Below are positions 25,364-33,524 of a DNA stretch of 64,000 nucleotides, one piece after another. Source of the stretch: Bacillus cabrialesii (GTDB lineage Bacteria > Bacillota > Bacilli > Bacillales > Bacillaceae); assembly GCF_004124315.2 (NCBI RefSeq), contig NZ_CP096889.1:2401001-2465000 (forward strand), written 5' to 3'. The position numbers and the translations under genes are program-made. Positions within the stretch are counted from its first letter, which is position 1. Each line of letters starts with the position of its first letter. Under the pieces are notes generated by a model that made no database searches, was not told the origin of the DNA, and saw nothing but the letters and a program-made list of their open reading frames with translations.

Positions 25364-26482
25364 TTAAGATTTCGCCTGTTGGCGCGGGCCCAAATAGCTG
25401 ACACGAGGGCGAAAGAGACGGTTATTGGCATGCTGTTCGATTACATGAGCGCATAAACCGGACGTTCTCGCGCTGAAAAAGACAGGCGTGTACAAAGGAA
25501 TGGGTATGCCGAGCATCCAATACACCGGGGCAGCGTAGTAATCCAAATTCGGATAAAGCCCTTTTTCTTTCTCCATCAGCCGCTCGCCTGCTTCACACAT
25601 CTCGTATAAGCGATGGTCACCGGCTTTATCACATAATTGCTGGAGCGCCTCTTTCATCATGAGCGCTCTCGGGTCCATTTTTTTCATATACACCCGGTGG
25701 CCGAACCCCATAATTTTTTCTTTTCTTTTTAGTTTTGTTTGCAGAAGCTGCTCAAAATCGGACGTTGTTTTCGCCTCCAAAAGCATATACATCACAGCTT
25801 CGTTTGCTCCTCCGTGAAGATTCCCTTTCAGGGAGGCGACAGCTCCTGTCAAAGCGCCATATAGATCTGACTGTGTAGATGCGATGACCCTTGCCGCAAA
25901 GGTTGAATTCGGCATCTCATGCTCACTGTACAGGACGAGCGACCGGTCAAAGATCCGTTCTTCCAGTGAGGAAGGCAATTTTCCTGTCATCATGTATAGA
26001 AAATTCGCACTGTAGGATAGGGTTTGAAGCGGAAGAATCGGCTCTTTCTTATTGATGATTCTGTAGCTGGCAGCAGTAAGGGCAGGCATTTTCCCGAGAA
26101 GCTGATAGGCGCGTTCTTTATTTGCAGAAGGAGACCGATCATCAATTTGCCGATCATAGCCGGCAAGTGCCGACAGGCCGGTACGCAGGCTATCCATCGG
26201 ATGAGTGTGCTCAGGGAGCAGCTTAAGCAGACGGAGAATATCAGCCGGCAGACTTGATGCGCTGTTTATGCTTCTTTCCAGCGTTTCCATTTCACTTTCT
26301 TCCGGAAGCCTGCCCTCCAGCAATAAATGGGCAAGCTCCAGATAGCTTTTTGTTTTAGAAAGATCTATTAAATCATAGCCTCGTATCAAAATCTGGCTGG
26401 ACTGCGTGTCAAGATAAGAAATATGCGTTTCTGCGGCAATCACACCGTCCAAACCCGGAGAATAATGCTGTTTCTCCTCCAT
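25364..26482 (-). CDS. mmgD: 2-Methylcitrate/citrate synthase (MmgD)
   Basis: A 372-residue citrate synthase-family enzyme, which in B. subtilis condenses propionyl-CoA or acetyl-CoA with oxaloacetate. The catalytic segments are GNLHGGANEAVM (first active-site His) and GFGHRVYMKKMDPRA (second His and Asp region). It opens the methylcitrate branch of the operon and is distinct from CitA and CitZ. A GGAGG site precedes the ATG; the gap to mmgC is 32 bases. Confidence 0.94.
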   Translation of the reverse strand: MEEKQHYSPGLDGVIAAETHISYLDTQSSQILIRGYDLIDLSKTKSYLELAHLLLEGRLPEESEMETLERSINSASSLPADILRLLKLLPEHTHPMDSLRTGLSALAGYDRQIDDRSPSANKERAYQLLGKMPALTAASYRIINKKEPILPLQTLSYSANFLYMMTGKLPSSLEERIFDRSLVLYSEHEMPNSTFAARVIASTQSDLYGALTGAVASLKGNLHGGANEAVMYMLLEAKTTSDFEQLLQTKLKRKEKIMGFGHRVYMKKMDPRALMMKEALQQLCDKAGDHRLYEMCEAGERLMEKEKGLYPNLDYYAAPVYWMLGIPIPLYTPVFFSARTSGLCAHVIEQHANNRLFRPRVSYLGPRQQAKS

Positions 26483-26514
26483 ATCCTCAACCTCCGTTTT
26501 GCGTTTTTTGTCAA

Positions 26515-27654
26515 TCAGGTCCCGCCAAGCAGATGCTTGGAAATAATTAGTCTTTGAATCTCATTCGTCCCTTCATAGATTTGCGTCACCTTTGCGTCGC
26601 GCAGCAGCCGCTCAACCGGATAATCCTTCATATAGCCATATCCTCCGAAAATTTGGACTGCATCTAACGCCGCCTTCACCGCGGAATCAGAAGCAAATTG
26701 TTTAGCCATAGACGCTTCTTTTCCACAGGCCAAGCCGCGGTTATGAAGGTCTGCGGCGTGGTAAACCAGATGCCTTGCCGCCTCAGCCCTTGTCGCCATG
26801 TCAGCCAGCTTAAACGATATACCTTGATTGGCTGCGATAGGCCTGCCGAATTGCACCCGCTGCTTCGCATAGTCTACGGCATGGTCAAGAGCCGCCTCTG
26901 CAATTCCGAGCGCTTGCGCCGCAATGCCGATGCGGCCGACATTTAAATTCGCCATGGCAATGTGAAAGCCATCACCCTCTTTGCCAAGCAAATTTTCTTC
27001 AGGCACTTCTGCGTTATCAAACATCAATTCCGTAGTATTGGACCCATAAAGCCCCAGCTTTCTTTCTTTTTTTCCAATGGTAAAACCGGGTGTGTTTTTT
27101 TCAACAATGAAAGCCGAAATCCCGTGCCTGCCTTGATCTGGAGCTGTTAAAGCAAATGTGATATAGATATCGGCGGCTCCGCCGTTGGTAATGAATATTT
27201 TCGATCCGTTTAATAGGTATTTGCCGTTCTTTTTGATCGCCGTTGCGCGAAGGCTCCCGGCATCCGACCCCGAGTGAGGCTCCGTCAGCGCAAATGCGCC
27301 CAAATGGTCTCCTGAAGCAAGCTTCGGTATATATTTCATCTTCTGTTCTTCATTGCCGAAGTACAGAATCGGATTTGTGCCGACCGAGGTATGAACGGAA
27401 AGAATGACACCGACAGCCGCGCTGATTCTAGAAATCTCATGAATCGCCAAAATATAAGAAACAACATCCGCTCCGGCGCCGCCGTATCGTTCAGGAACCG
27501 GTATTCCCATCAGGCCGTATTCACCCATTTTTTTGATCAGCCGAAACGGAAATTCGTCCGTTTTCTCCATGATTTCCGCAGCGGGAGCAATTTCTTTTCG
27601 GGCAAAATCACGGACCATTTTTCGCATCATGACTTGCTCTTGGGTTACATGCAA
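26515..27654 (-). CDS. mmgC: Short-chain acyl-CoA dehydrogenase (MmgC)
   Basis: A 379-residue FAD-dependent acyl-CoA dehydrogenase. The FAD/substrate motif AFALTEPHSGSDAG and the C-terminal QIYEGTNEIQR with the catalytic-base Glu are intact. It oxidises short-chain acyl-CoA in the mother cell. The TTG at 27654 is chosen as start because GGGGGTGG lies five bases upstream and the length then matches the family. The open frame continues 47 codons further back through the end of mmgB, with an Arg/Ala-rich composition and no family match, and is judged non-coding in this frame. Confidence 0.92.
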   Translation of the reverse strand: MHVTQEQVMMRKMVRDFARKEIAPAAEIMEKTDEFPFRLIKKMGEYGLMGIPVPERYGGAGADVVSYILAIHEISRISAAVGVILSVHTSVGTNPILYFGNEEQKMKYIPKLASGDHLGAFALTEPHSGSDAGSLRATAIKKNGKYLLNGSKIFITNGGAADIYITFALTAPDQGRHGISAFIVEKNTPGFTIGKKERKLGLYGSNTTELMFDNAEVPEENLLGKEGDGFHIAMANLNVGRIGIAAQALGIAEAALDHAVDYAKQRVQFGRPIAANQGISFKLADMATRAEAARHLVYHAADLHNRGLACGKEASMAKQFASDSAVKAALDAVQIFGGYGYMKDYPVERLLRDAKVTQIYEGTNEIQRLIISKHLLGGT

Positions 27655-27682
27655 CTCGGCCACCCCCGGAAGGAATTGACTT

Positions 27683-28546
27683 TTAGGAAGTCCTCTCCTC
27701 ATATTGATAAAAGCCGCGCCCGCTCTTTTTGCCAAGCCAGCCCGCTTTGACGTACTTGCGAAGCAGCGGGCAAGGACGGTACTTAGAATCGCCAAGGCCT
27801 GAGTGAAGAACTTCCATAATCGATAAACACGTATCCAGCCCGATAAAATCCGCTAATGTAAGCGGACCCATCGGATGGTTCATGCCCAGTTTCATCACCT
27901 CGTCTATCGCTTCCGGCTTCGCCACCCCCTCATACACGCAATAGATGGCTTCATTAATCATCGGAAGAAGCACGCGGTTGGAAACAAACCCCGGAAAATC
28001 ATTGACTTCTACCGCTGTTTTCCCCATCTTTTCCGCTAATCCCTTAACATCTAAGGCCGTTTCTTCTGACGTAGCCAAGCCGCGAATCAATTCAACCAGC
28101 TTCATCACGGGGACGGGATTCATAAAATGCATGCCAATGACGCGGTCAGGCCGATTTGTCACAGCTGCGATTTCTGTAATAGGCAAGGAAGATGTATTGC
28201 TGGCCAAAATCGTATAAGGCAGGCAAATGCGATCAAGTTTTCTAAACATCTCAGTTTTAGCCGCGATATTTTCTGCGATAGCTTCAATCACAATGTCCGC
28301 ATGCTTTGCCTCTTCAAGCGTTTGAGAGAGCGAAATGCGGCTGATAACATCCTTCACTTCCGCATCGGTCTTTCTTCCTTTCTCGGCATCACGGGTTAAC
28401 TGTTTCTTCAGCCGCTTTAATCCCGCCTCCGCAGCCTCCGGATTCACATCATACATCCGCACATAAAAGCCCGCGCCGGCAGCTGTTTGAGCGATTCCGC
28501 TTCCCATTTGACCTGCGCCAGCTACCATGATTTGTTTGATTTCCAT
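27683..28546 (-). CDS. mmgB: 3-Hydroxybutyryl-CoA dehydrogenase (MmgB)
   Basis: A 287-residue NAD(P)-dependent 3-hydroxyacyl-CoA dehydrogenase. The Rossmann motif GAGQMGSGIA is at 10-19, the catalytic His lies in HFMNPVP with its partner Glu nearby, and the C-terminal domain ends with KSGRGFYQY. It links MmgA and MmgC in short-chain acyl-CoA turnover. The gap after mmgA is 24 bases. Confidence 0.95.
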   Translation of the reverse strand: MEIKQIMVAGAGQMGSGIAQTAAGAGFYVRMYDVNPEAAEAGLKRLKKQLTRDAEKGRKTDAEVKDVISRISLSQTLEEAKHADIVIEAIAENIAAKTEMFRKLDRICLPYTILASNTSSLPITEIAAVTNRPDRVIGMHFMNPVPVMKLVELIRGLATSEETALDVKGLAEKMGKTAVEVNDFPGFVSNRVLLPMINEAIYCVYEGVAKPEAIDEVMKLGMNHPMGPLTLADFIGLDTCLSIMEVLHSGLGDSKYRPCPLLRKYVKAGWLGKKSGRGFYQYEERTS

Positions 28547-28570
28547 TCAAATCCCCTTTTTCATCATGTT

Positions 28571-29752
28571 TTAATGAACCTGCACTAAGACTGCATCTCC
28601 CTGAGCCGCTCCGCTGCAAATGGCGGCAACGCCCAGTCCCCCGCCCCGGCGCTTTAATTCATAAACAAGCGTCATGAGAATTCTTGCCCCGCTTGCGCCG
28701 ATCGGGTGGCCGAGCGCAATCGCACCGCCGTTTACATTTACTTTTTCAAGATCGAAACCGACGATTTTTTCGCATGTCAAAACAACAGAAGCAAACGCTT
28801 CATTTACTTCAAACAAGTCAATGTCTTGGACGGTTAAACCGTTGTTTTTCAGCAGCTTGTTGATTGCAAACCCCGGTGCTGCCGCTAGTTCGCGCGCTTG
28901 CATCCCCATAGTAGAAAATCCAAGAATTGTAGCAAGAGGCCGTTTGCCAAGCTCAGCAGCTTTGTCATCAGACATCAGCACGAACGCGCCGGCTCCGTCA
29001 TTGACCCCCGGAGCATTTCCGGCTGTGACGGAACCGTCACTTGTAAAAATCGGAGAAAGTGTCGCAAGCTGTTCCAGACTTGTGTCACGTCGAATCGCTT
29101 CATCCTTATCTGCCGTGTTGGATTTTCCTTTTCGTCCGATCCAGCTGACGGGAACAATTTCATCCTGAAACTTTCCTTCATCAGCTGCCTTAGCTGCCCG
29201 TACATGACTTCTTAGCGCCCATTCATCCTGCTCCCTGCGTGAAATTCCATATTCCTTGGCTGCCGTATTTCCGTGAACAGCCATATGCACCTCATCAAAC
29301 GCGCACGTTAACCCGTCATAAACCATTAAGTCCCTAAGCTCACCATCTCCCATCCGCGCTCCCCAGCGCCCTGCGGGGACGGCATATGGAATATTGCTCA
29401 TGCTTTCCATTCCCCCGGCAACAAGAATGTCCGCATCGTACGCCCGGATCATTTGATCACATAAGGTGACAGCGCGCAGTCCGGATGCGCAGACTTTATT
29501 CAGCGTTTCTGAAGGCACACTCCAAGGCATTCCAGCCAGACGGGCAGCTTGGCGGGAAGGTATCTGCCCTGAGCCGGCTTGGACAACCATGCCCATGACA
29601 GTTCCTTCCGCCTCATTTCCAGATACTCCGGCCCGATGTAACGCCTCCTTCATCGCAATGCCCCCAAGCTCAGCAGCTTTCACCTCTTTCAAAACTCCGC
29701 CGAATTTGCCAAATGGAGTTCTTGCAGCACTTACAATGACTGTTTTCCTCAT
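28571..29752 (-). CDS. mmgA: Acetyl-CoA acetyltransferase / thiolase (MmgA)
   Basis: A 393-residue degradative-type thiolase. The acylated Cys88 lies in LNKVCASGLRAV, the His motif is ALGHPIGASGAR near 350, and the second Cys lies in AICSGAAQGDA near 379. It makes or splits acetoacetyl-CoA. First gene of the mother-cell mmg operon, preceded by a cre site and a SigE-like -10. Note that the start is close to the cre site, so CcpA could block elongation. Confidence 0.95.
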   Translation of the reverse strand: MRKTVIVSAARTPFGKFGGVLKEVKAAELGGIAMKEALHRAGVSGNEAEGTVMGMVVQAGSGQIPSRQAARLAGMPWSVPSETLNKVCASGLRAVTLCDQMIRAYDADILVAGGMESMSNIPYAVPAGRWGARMGDGELRDLMVYDGLTCAFDEVHMAVHGNTAAKEYGISRREQDEWALRSHVRAAKAADEGKFQDEIVPVSWIGRKGKSNTADKDEAIRRDTSLEQLATLSPIFTSDGSVTAGNAPGVNDGAGAFVLMSDDKAAELGKRPLATILGFSTMGMQARELAAAPGFAINKLLKNNGLTVQDIDLFEVNEAFASVVLTCEKIVGFDLEKVNVNGGAIALGHPIGASGARILMTLVYELKRRGGGLGVAAICSGAAQGDAVLVQVH

Positions 29753-29774
29753 GGTTTCACCTCATTCAGAAGAT

Positions 29775-29788
29775 AGACAGCGCTTACA
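29775..29788 (-). promoter_or_regulatory. cre site for CcpA upstream of mmgA
   Basis: On the minus strand TGTAAGCGCTGTCT matches the cre consensus TGWNANCGNTNWCA at all positions but the last. It lies between the promoter and the start codon, 23 bases from mmgA. Carbon catabolite repression of mmg is known in B. subtilis. Confidence 0.85.
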
Positions 29789-29808
29789 ATTTCTAGTTGT
29801 CTTCTATG

Positions 29809-29816
29809 AATGTATG
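29809..29816 (-). promoter_or_regulatory. SigE-type -10 element of the mmg operon
   Basis: On the minus strand CATACATT matches the SigE -10 consensus. The matching -35 is less clear; ATTCATG-like sequence lies about 14 bases upstream. SigE control of the mmg operon in the mother cell is established in B. subtilis. Confidence 0.75.
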
Positions 29817-29845
29817 CTTTGAAACGGGCATGAATGAATGAAAAA

Positions 29846-29873
29846 AGAAGGCTGCGTCAAACAGCCTCCTTCT
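29846..29873 (-). terminator. Terminator of yqiK
   Basis: AGAAGGCTG (29846-29854) pairs with CAGCC(tc)CTTCT (29862-29873) with a small bulge. On the minus strand it is followed by TTTTTTC. It overlaps the yqiK stop. Confidence 0.75.
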
Positions 29874-30609
29874 AACAACTATCATTTTTCAGCAATGCCG
29901 AAGCCTTTTCTGGAAAGTCTGTAAACATGCCGTCTGCTCCCGCTTCAATGAGACACTTCATATCTTCCGGACGATTGACTGTATACGGCCTTACCTTAAT
30001 CGAACCGTTCCTCATTTTCTTCAGGACTTCATCTGTGACCCCTGGGCTGTTTAACTTCGGGTGATAGCCGGCAGCCGGAATTGATGTGATATACCGATCA
30101 GCCTGATAAAGCACATCTGAAGTCAATACCGCCCTTTCGATATGGGGAGCGAGCCGGGCACATAGCGCCAAGCTTTCATGATTAAACGTGGACAGAATGA
30201 CCCTTTCCTCTAAATTAAACCGCTTCACTGCCTCCAGTACTTTTTCCTCCATACCCTCATAGCGAATCACGCTGTTTTTTAATTCAATGTTGAGGAGAAA
30301 ATTCTTTTTTTCCGCCCAAGAGAGCACGTCTTCAAGCAGCGGCACTTTGGTATCACTGTACGTTTGGTCGTGGTTTGCGGCCGCATTCGCCGTTTTTATC
30401 ACATCATACGCTGTATCCTTTACGAATCCTTTGAGCGATGTCGTCCGGTCGAGCCTTTCATCATGGATCACAACAATGCGTCCGTCTTTTGCCAGCTGTA
30501 CATCAAACTCTAATCCGTCCGCTCCGGCTTCAATTCCTTTTTCAAATGCAAGCATTGTATTTTCGGGATATTGACCTGATGCCCCCCGATGGGCAAAAAT
30601 CTTTGTCAT
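29872..30609 (-). CDS. yqiK: Glycerophosphodiester phosphodiesterase YqiK
   Basis: A 245-residue GDPD-family enzyme expected to release glycerol 3-phosphate from deacylated phospholipids. Active-site motifs are IFAHRGASGQYPENT (HR at about 7-8, E and N at about 16-17), the ExD pair in GLEFDVQL (about 34-40) and the IVVIHD segment (about 45-50). There is no signal peptide, unlike the secreted GlpQ, so it is probably cytoplasmic. Single gene with its own terminator. Confidence 0.9.
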   Translation of the reverse strand: MTKIFAHRGASGQYPENTMLAFEKGIEAGADGLEFDVQLAKDGRIVVIHDERLDRTTSLKGFVKDTAYDVIKTANAAANHDQTYSDTKVPLLEDVLSWAEKKNFLLNIELKNSVIRYEGMEEKVLEAVKRFNLEERVILSTFNHESLALCARLAPHIERAVLTSDVLYQADRYITSIPAAGYHPKLNSPGVTDEVLKKMRNGSIKVRPYTVNRPEDMKCLIEAGADGMFTDFPEKASALLKNDSC

Positions 30610-30686
30610 CGTTTCACCTCAACCCTAAAGTTTTCTCCATTATACTGATTTTGGCGTTTCCACTCTAGGATTAAGGCTGTATCAAT

Positions 30687-31307
30687 CTACTGATCATAAT
30701 AAGAATCAATGCCGTTGACAATCGCATCCGCGGCCTTTTGCTGGTAATCTTTGTTTCCGAGCTTGTCCGCATCAGAGCTGTTTGTGATAAATCCAAGCTC
30801 CGCCAGAACACTCGGCATATGTGAATATGTAATAACGTAAAAGTCTGATTCTTTCACGCCTCTGTCTCTCGTCTGTAAGGATGAGACGAGCTGTGACTGA
30901 ATATCGGCCGCCAGACGCCGGCTGTTTTCCGCTTCATAATCAGACTGAAAATACGTTTCTGTTCCCGACGCTGAAGCAACCCCTGAATTCACATGAATGC
31001 TGACAAAAAGATCGGCCTGATTGGCACTTGCCTTTGCCACTCTGTCCTCCAAGCTCAGAAAATGATCGTCAGACCGGGACGCAACAGGATTAGCCCCCTC
31101 CGCTTTCAGCTTGTCCGTCACATGCTCGGAAACGGCTAAATTAATATCCTTTTCAAAGAGACCGTTCCCGACCGCTCCGCTGTCTTCACCGCCGTGTCCG
31201 GCATCAATATATACTGTTTTCCCTTCTATCGGCTCTGCCGCCTGTGCACAAGGGGCGAGCGTCAAGGCCAATCCGCACAGAGCTAAGCTCCTCCATAACA
31301 ATCTCAA
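30687..31307 (-). CDS. yqiI: N-acetylmuramoyl-L-alanine amidase YqiI
   Basis: A 206-residue secreted Amidase_3 enzyme that cuts the bond between muramic acid and the stem peptide. A signal peptide of about 24 residues (LLWRSLALCGLALTLAP, cut near AQAA) leads into the zinc domain: DAGHGGEDSGAVG with the first His, the Glu in LFEKDINLAVS, the second His in VSIHVNSG, and a late AELGFITN with the catalytic Glu. The TTG start at 31307 is chosen for GGAGGG six bases upstream and family length. No wall-binding repeats. It follows yqiH by 19 bases. Confidence 0.9.
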   Translation of the reverse strand: MRLLWRSLALCGLALTLAPCAQAAEPIEGKTVYIDAGHGGEDSGAVGNGLFEKDINLAVSEHVTDKLKAEGANPVASRSDDHFLSLEDRVAKASANQADLFVSIHVNSGVASASGTETYFQSDYEAENSRRLAADIQSQLVSSLQTRDRGVKESDFYVITYSHMPSVLAELGFITNSSDADKLGNKDYQQKAADAIVNGIDSYYDQ

Positions 31308-31326
31308 CTTTCTCCCTCCGGTCTTT

Positions 31327-31623
31327 TTAGGACGAGTTCTTCTGCAGCTGAATATCTTGCAGCTGTAAGGTTCCATTATCCTTTTTTATATATTTCACCA
31401 AGACATTTGTGTGATCTGGCAGTGATTCACATTCATCACGCTTATTTTTCGGAACTTGTATCATGGTTTCTTCTCCATTCAGAGAAACCGCAATCGTATG
31501 AGGATCAGCCGTGCCAATATATTTTCCCTCTTCGGTAAACCTCGGGGCTGAGTCCTCCGCACTTGCAATACTGCATCCTGAGAGAAGGAGCACAGTTAAC
31601 AGCAAAAGAACCGTTTGTTTCAC
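31327..31623 (-). CDS. yqiH: Small lipoprotein YqiH
   Basis: A 98-residue predicted lipoprotein. A basic start is followed by an LLLLTVLLLSGC lipobox with the lipidated Cys at about residue 16, and a hydrophilic domain of about 80 residues with no recognised motif. The GTG start at 31623 is favoured by the GAGGTGAT just upstream. It is paired with the amidase yqiI, 19 bases downstream, suggesting a role at the envelope, but no function is known. Confidence 0.82.
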   Translation of the reverse strand: MKQTVLLLLTVLLLSGCSIASAEDSAPRFTEEGKYIGTADPHTIAVSLNGEETMIQVPKNKRDECESLPDHTNVLVKYIKKDNGTLQLQDIQLQKNSS

Positions 31624-31887
31624 ATGATCACCTCTTCCTGATGTTTGGCTTTTATCTTTGACCAGAATGGCAGATTTGTAAAGCCGGTGAGAAAGCCCGC
31701 ACTGCGGTTCCACATTTTTCAAAGGGGCTATCCGACCTGATCATTTCCTGTTGTTAGAAAGAAAGCAATCGCATTTGTCTATGAGAATGGCTCTAATTGA
31801 GGCGCATATTAGAAAAAATTAACGGAAAGAAGCAACTTTTTATTCATTTTAAAAAATTTGAGGAATGATGTGAGCAAATCGTTTGAC

Positions 31888-31919
31888 GGCTGAATCAGCC
31901 AGGCGTAACCTTTTAAAGG
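31888..31919. repeat. Two short dyads in the yqiH-yqiG gap
   Basis: The 433-base gap between yqiH and yqiG holds GGCTGAATCAGCC (31888-31900, 5-bp arms) and CCTTTTAAAGG (31909-31919), a small ORF (31950-32084) and the yqiG promoter. The stretch 31740-31880 shows nothing I can assign. A weak -35-like TTGACG lies at 31883. Confidence 0.4.
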
Positions 31920-31949
31920 ATATTTCCTTTACAGAAAGAAGTTACAGCC

Positions 31950-32084
31950 ATGAAAAAATTCGTTCTGCTGCTCGCTGCAGCGGTCATCACTTGCACCATT
32001 GGCCACCAAATCAGCGGCGGCTACAAAGCTCCTGAAAAAGAGCGAAGAAAACATCACTCTGTACTCAAGATATTCAGCCGGTAA
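31950..32084 (+). CDS. Hypothetical 44-residue secreted or membrane peptide
   Basis: A 44-codon ORF beginning MKKFVLLLAAAVITC, which looks like a signal peptide or single anchor, followed by a short charged tail rich in Lys, Arg and His (EKERRKHH) ending in KIFSR. A Cys at residue 15 does not make a good lipobox. The upstream AAGAAG is a weak ribosome site about eight bases away. It precedes yqiG on the same strand, with a separate promoter between them. I do not recognise the protein; conservation in relatives would be the test of whether it is real. Confidence 0.45.
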   Translation: MKKFVLLLAAAVITCTIGHQISGGYKAPEKERRKHHSVLKIFSR

Positions 32085-32094
32085 AGCAGATCAA

Positions 32095-32124
32095 TTGCAT
32101 TAATTTTTACATATAGGCTAGAAT
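32095..32124 (+). promoter_or_regulatory. Candidate SigA promoter of yqiG
   Basis: TTGCAT (32095-32100), an 18-base spacer and TAGAAT (32119-32124), about 33 bases before the yqiG start. Confidence 0.6.
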
Positions 32125-32156
32125 ATGTGCGAATCCAAACGAAAGAAGATGATGAA

Positions 32157-33275
32157 ATGAACCCTAAGTATAAACCGCTCTTTGAGCCGTTTACGTTTAA
32201 AAGCGGCGTTACAATCGACAATCGGATCACAGTAGCACCCATGACTCACTATGCTTCTAATGATGACGGCACGATATCTGAAGCAGAGCTTGACTACATC
32301 ATCCCCCGCTCAAAAGAGATGGGAATGGTGATTACAGCCTGCGCAAATGTCACGCCGGACGGAAAAGCATTTCCCGGGCAGCCGGCCATCTATGATGATT
32401 CCAACATTCCAGGTTTAAAAAAATTAGCACAAGCCATTCAGGCACAAGGTGCTAAAGCCGTTGTGCAAATTCATCACGGCGGCACGGAATGCCCGCCTGA
32501 GCTCGTTCCACAACATGATGTTGTAGCACCAAGTGACGTGTTTGATAACGGCAAAAAAATTGCCCGCGCCTTAACAGAAGAAGAAACGGAAAACATTGTA
32601 AAGGCGTTTGGAGAAGCGACAAGACGTGCCATTGAAGCCGGCTTTGACGGTGTTGAAATTCACGGTGCAAACGGCTACTTGATTCAGCAGTTTTATTCTC
32701 CGAAAACCAATCAGCGTACAGACCGCTGGGGAGGAAGCGACGAAAAACGATTAGCCTTCCCGCTTGCTATTGTCGATGAAGTAAAAAAAGCCATTGAAGA
32801 ACATGCGAAGGGTGCGTTCTTAGTCGGCTACCGCCTGTCTCCTGAAGAACCTGAGACACCAGGATTGACAATGACTGAAACCTTTACGCTTGTTGACGCT
32901 TTAGGGGAGAAAGAATTGGACTACCTTCATATCTCACTGATGGACGTGAACTCAAAAGCGCGCCGAGGTGCAGATCCAACTCGCACACGCATGGACTTAT
33001 TGAATGAACGTGTCGGAAACAAAGTGCCGCTTATTGCCGTCGGTTCTATTCATTCAGCAGATGACGCACTGGCCGTGATCGAAAACGGCATTCCGCTAGT
33101 CGCGATGGGACGCGAAATTTTAGTTGATCCCGACTGGACTGTGAAAGTAAAAGAAGGCCGTGAAAAACAAATCGAAACAGTAATCAAAGGTACAGATAAA
33201 GAAAAATATCACTTGCCTGAACCGCTATGGCAAGCCATTGTGAATACGCCTGGCTGGGTGCCTTATAAAGACTAA
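32157..33275 (+). CDS. yqiG: Old-yellow-enzyme-like NADH-dependent flavin oxidoreductase YqiG
   Basis: A 372-residue TIM-barrel FMN oxidoreductase of the Old Yellow Enzyme class. Recognisable parts are the NRITVAPMTHYAS stretch at the N terminus, VQIHHGGTECP, the GFDGVEIHGANGYLIQQF block with the substrate-binding His-Asn pair, and a C-terminal VGSIHSADDAL phosphate-binding segment. It should reduce activated alkenes; the natural substrate is unknown. The start at 32157 gives the family length. Single gene with its own promoter and terminator. Confidence 0.92.
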   Translation: MNPKYKPLFEPFTFKSGVTIDNRITVAPMTHYASNDDGTISEAELDYIIPRSKEMGMVITACANVTPDGKAFPGQPAIYDDSNIPGLKKLAQAIQAQGAKAVVQIHHGGTECPPELVPQHDVVAPSDVFDNGKKIARALTEEETENIVKAFGEATRRAIEAGFDGVEIHGANGYLIQQFYSPKTNQRTDRWGGSDEKRLAFPLAIVDEVKKAIEEHAKGAFLVGYRLSPEEPETPGLTMTETFTLVDALGEKELDYLHISLMDVNSKARRGADPTRTRMDLLNERVGNKVPLIAVGSIHSADDALAVIENGIPLVAMGREILVDPDWTVKVKEGREKQIETVIKGTDKEKYHLPEPLWQAIVNTPGWVPYKD

Positions 33276-33283
33276 CGTGTTGA

Positions 33284-33315
33284 GACTGCCGAAACGGATT
33301 CGGCAGTCTTTATTT
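33284..33315 (+). terminator. Terminator of yqiG
   Basis: GACTGCCGAA (33284-33293) pairs perfectly with TTCGGCAGTC (33299-33308), followed by TTTATTT. Confidence 0.9.
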
Positions 33316-33316
33316 A

Positions 33317-33344
33317 TAAAAAAGCCCCTTGTGATTAAGGGACT
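33317..33344 (-). terminator. Terminator of the small-ORF cluster after yqiG
   Basis: AGCCCCTT (33323-33330) pairs with AAGGGACT (33337-33344) with one G-T pair. On the minus strand it is followed by TTTTTT. It sits eight bases beyond the stop of the 37-residue ORF, which supports that ORF being transcribed. Confidence 0.75.
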
Positions 33345-33351
33345 TTGTTCT

Positions 33352-33465
33352 CTAGTCAAACAGTTTGTGTAAAAATTTAAACGGCAGGAACAGCAGATAG
33401 CCTGCCGCTTCAGTAAGAAAATCTAGCAGAAGCCCGTCACGTTTTCTGGCTTTTTTCTTTTTCAT
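33352..33465 (-). CDS. Hypothetical 37-residue basic amphipathic peptide
   Basis: A 37-codon ORF with a strongly basic N terminus (MKKKKARKR) and a hydrophobic, aromatic C-terminal two thirds (GLLLDFLTEAAGYLLFLPF, then KFLHKLFD). It has a good AAAGGAG about eight bases before the ATG and a terminator eight bases after the stop, both of which argue that it is translated. It could be a peripheral membrane peptide. I do not recognise it. It lies between yqiG and spo0A, downstream of another small ORF on the same strand. Confidence 0.6.
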   Translation of the reverse strand: MKKKKARKRDGLLLDFLTEAAGYLLFLPFKFLHKLFD

Positions 33466-33524
33466 CCGTACGTCTCCTTTGTTCATGTATGTTTCCTTAC
33501 TTACGATTTTACAGGGAAAAGGTT

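Noticed and set aside
28674..29168. A 164-codon plus-strand open frame antisense to mmgA
   Set aside because: Opposite an intact thiolase, Ser/Ala/Pro-rich composition typical of antisense frames in this genome.
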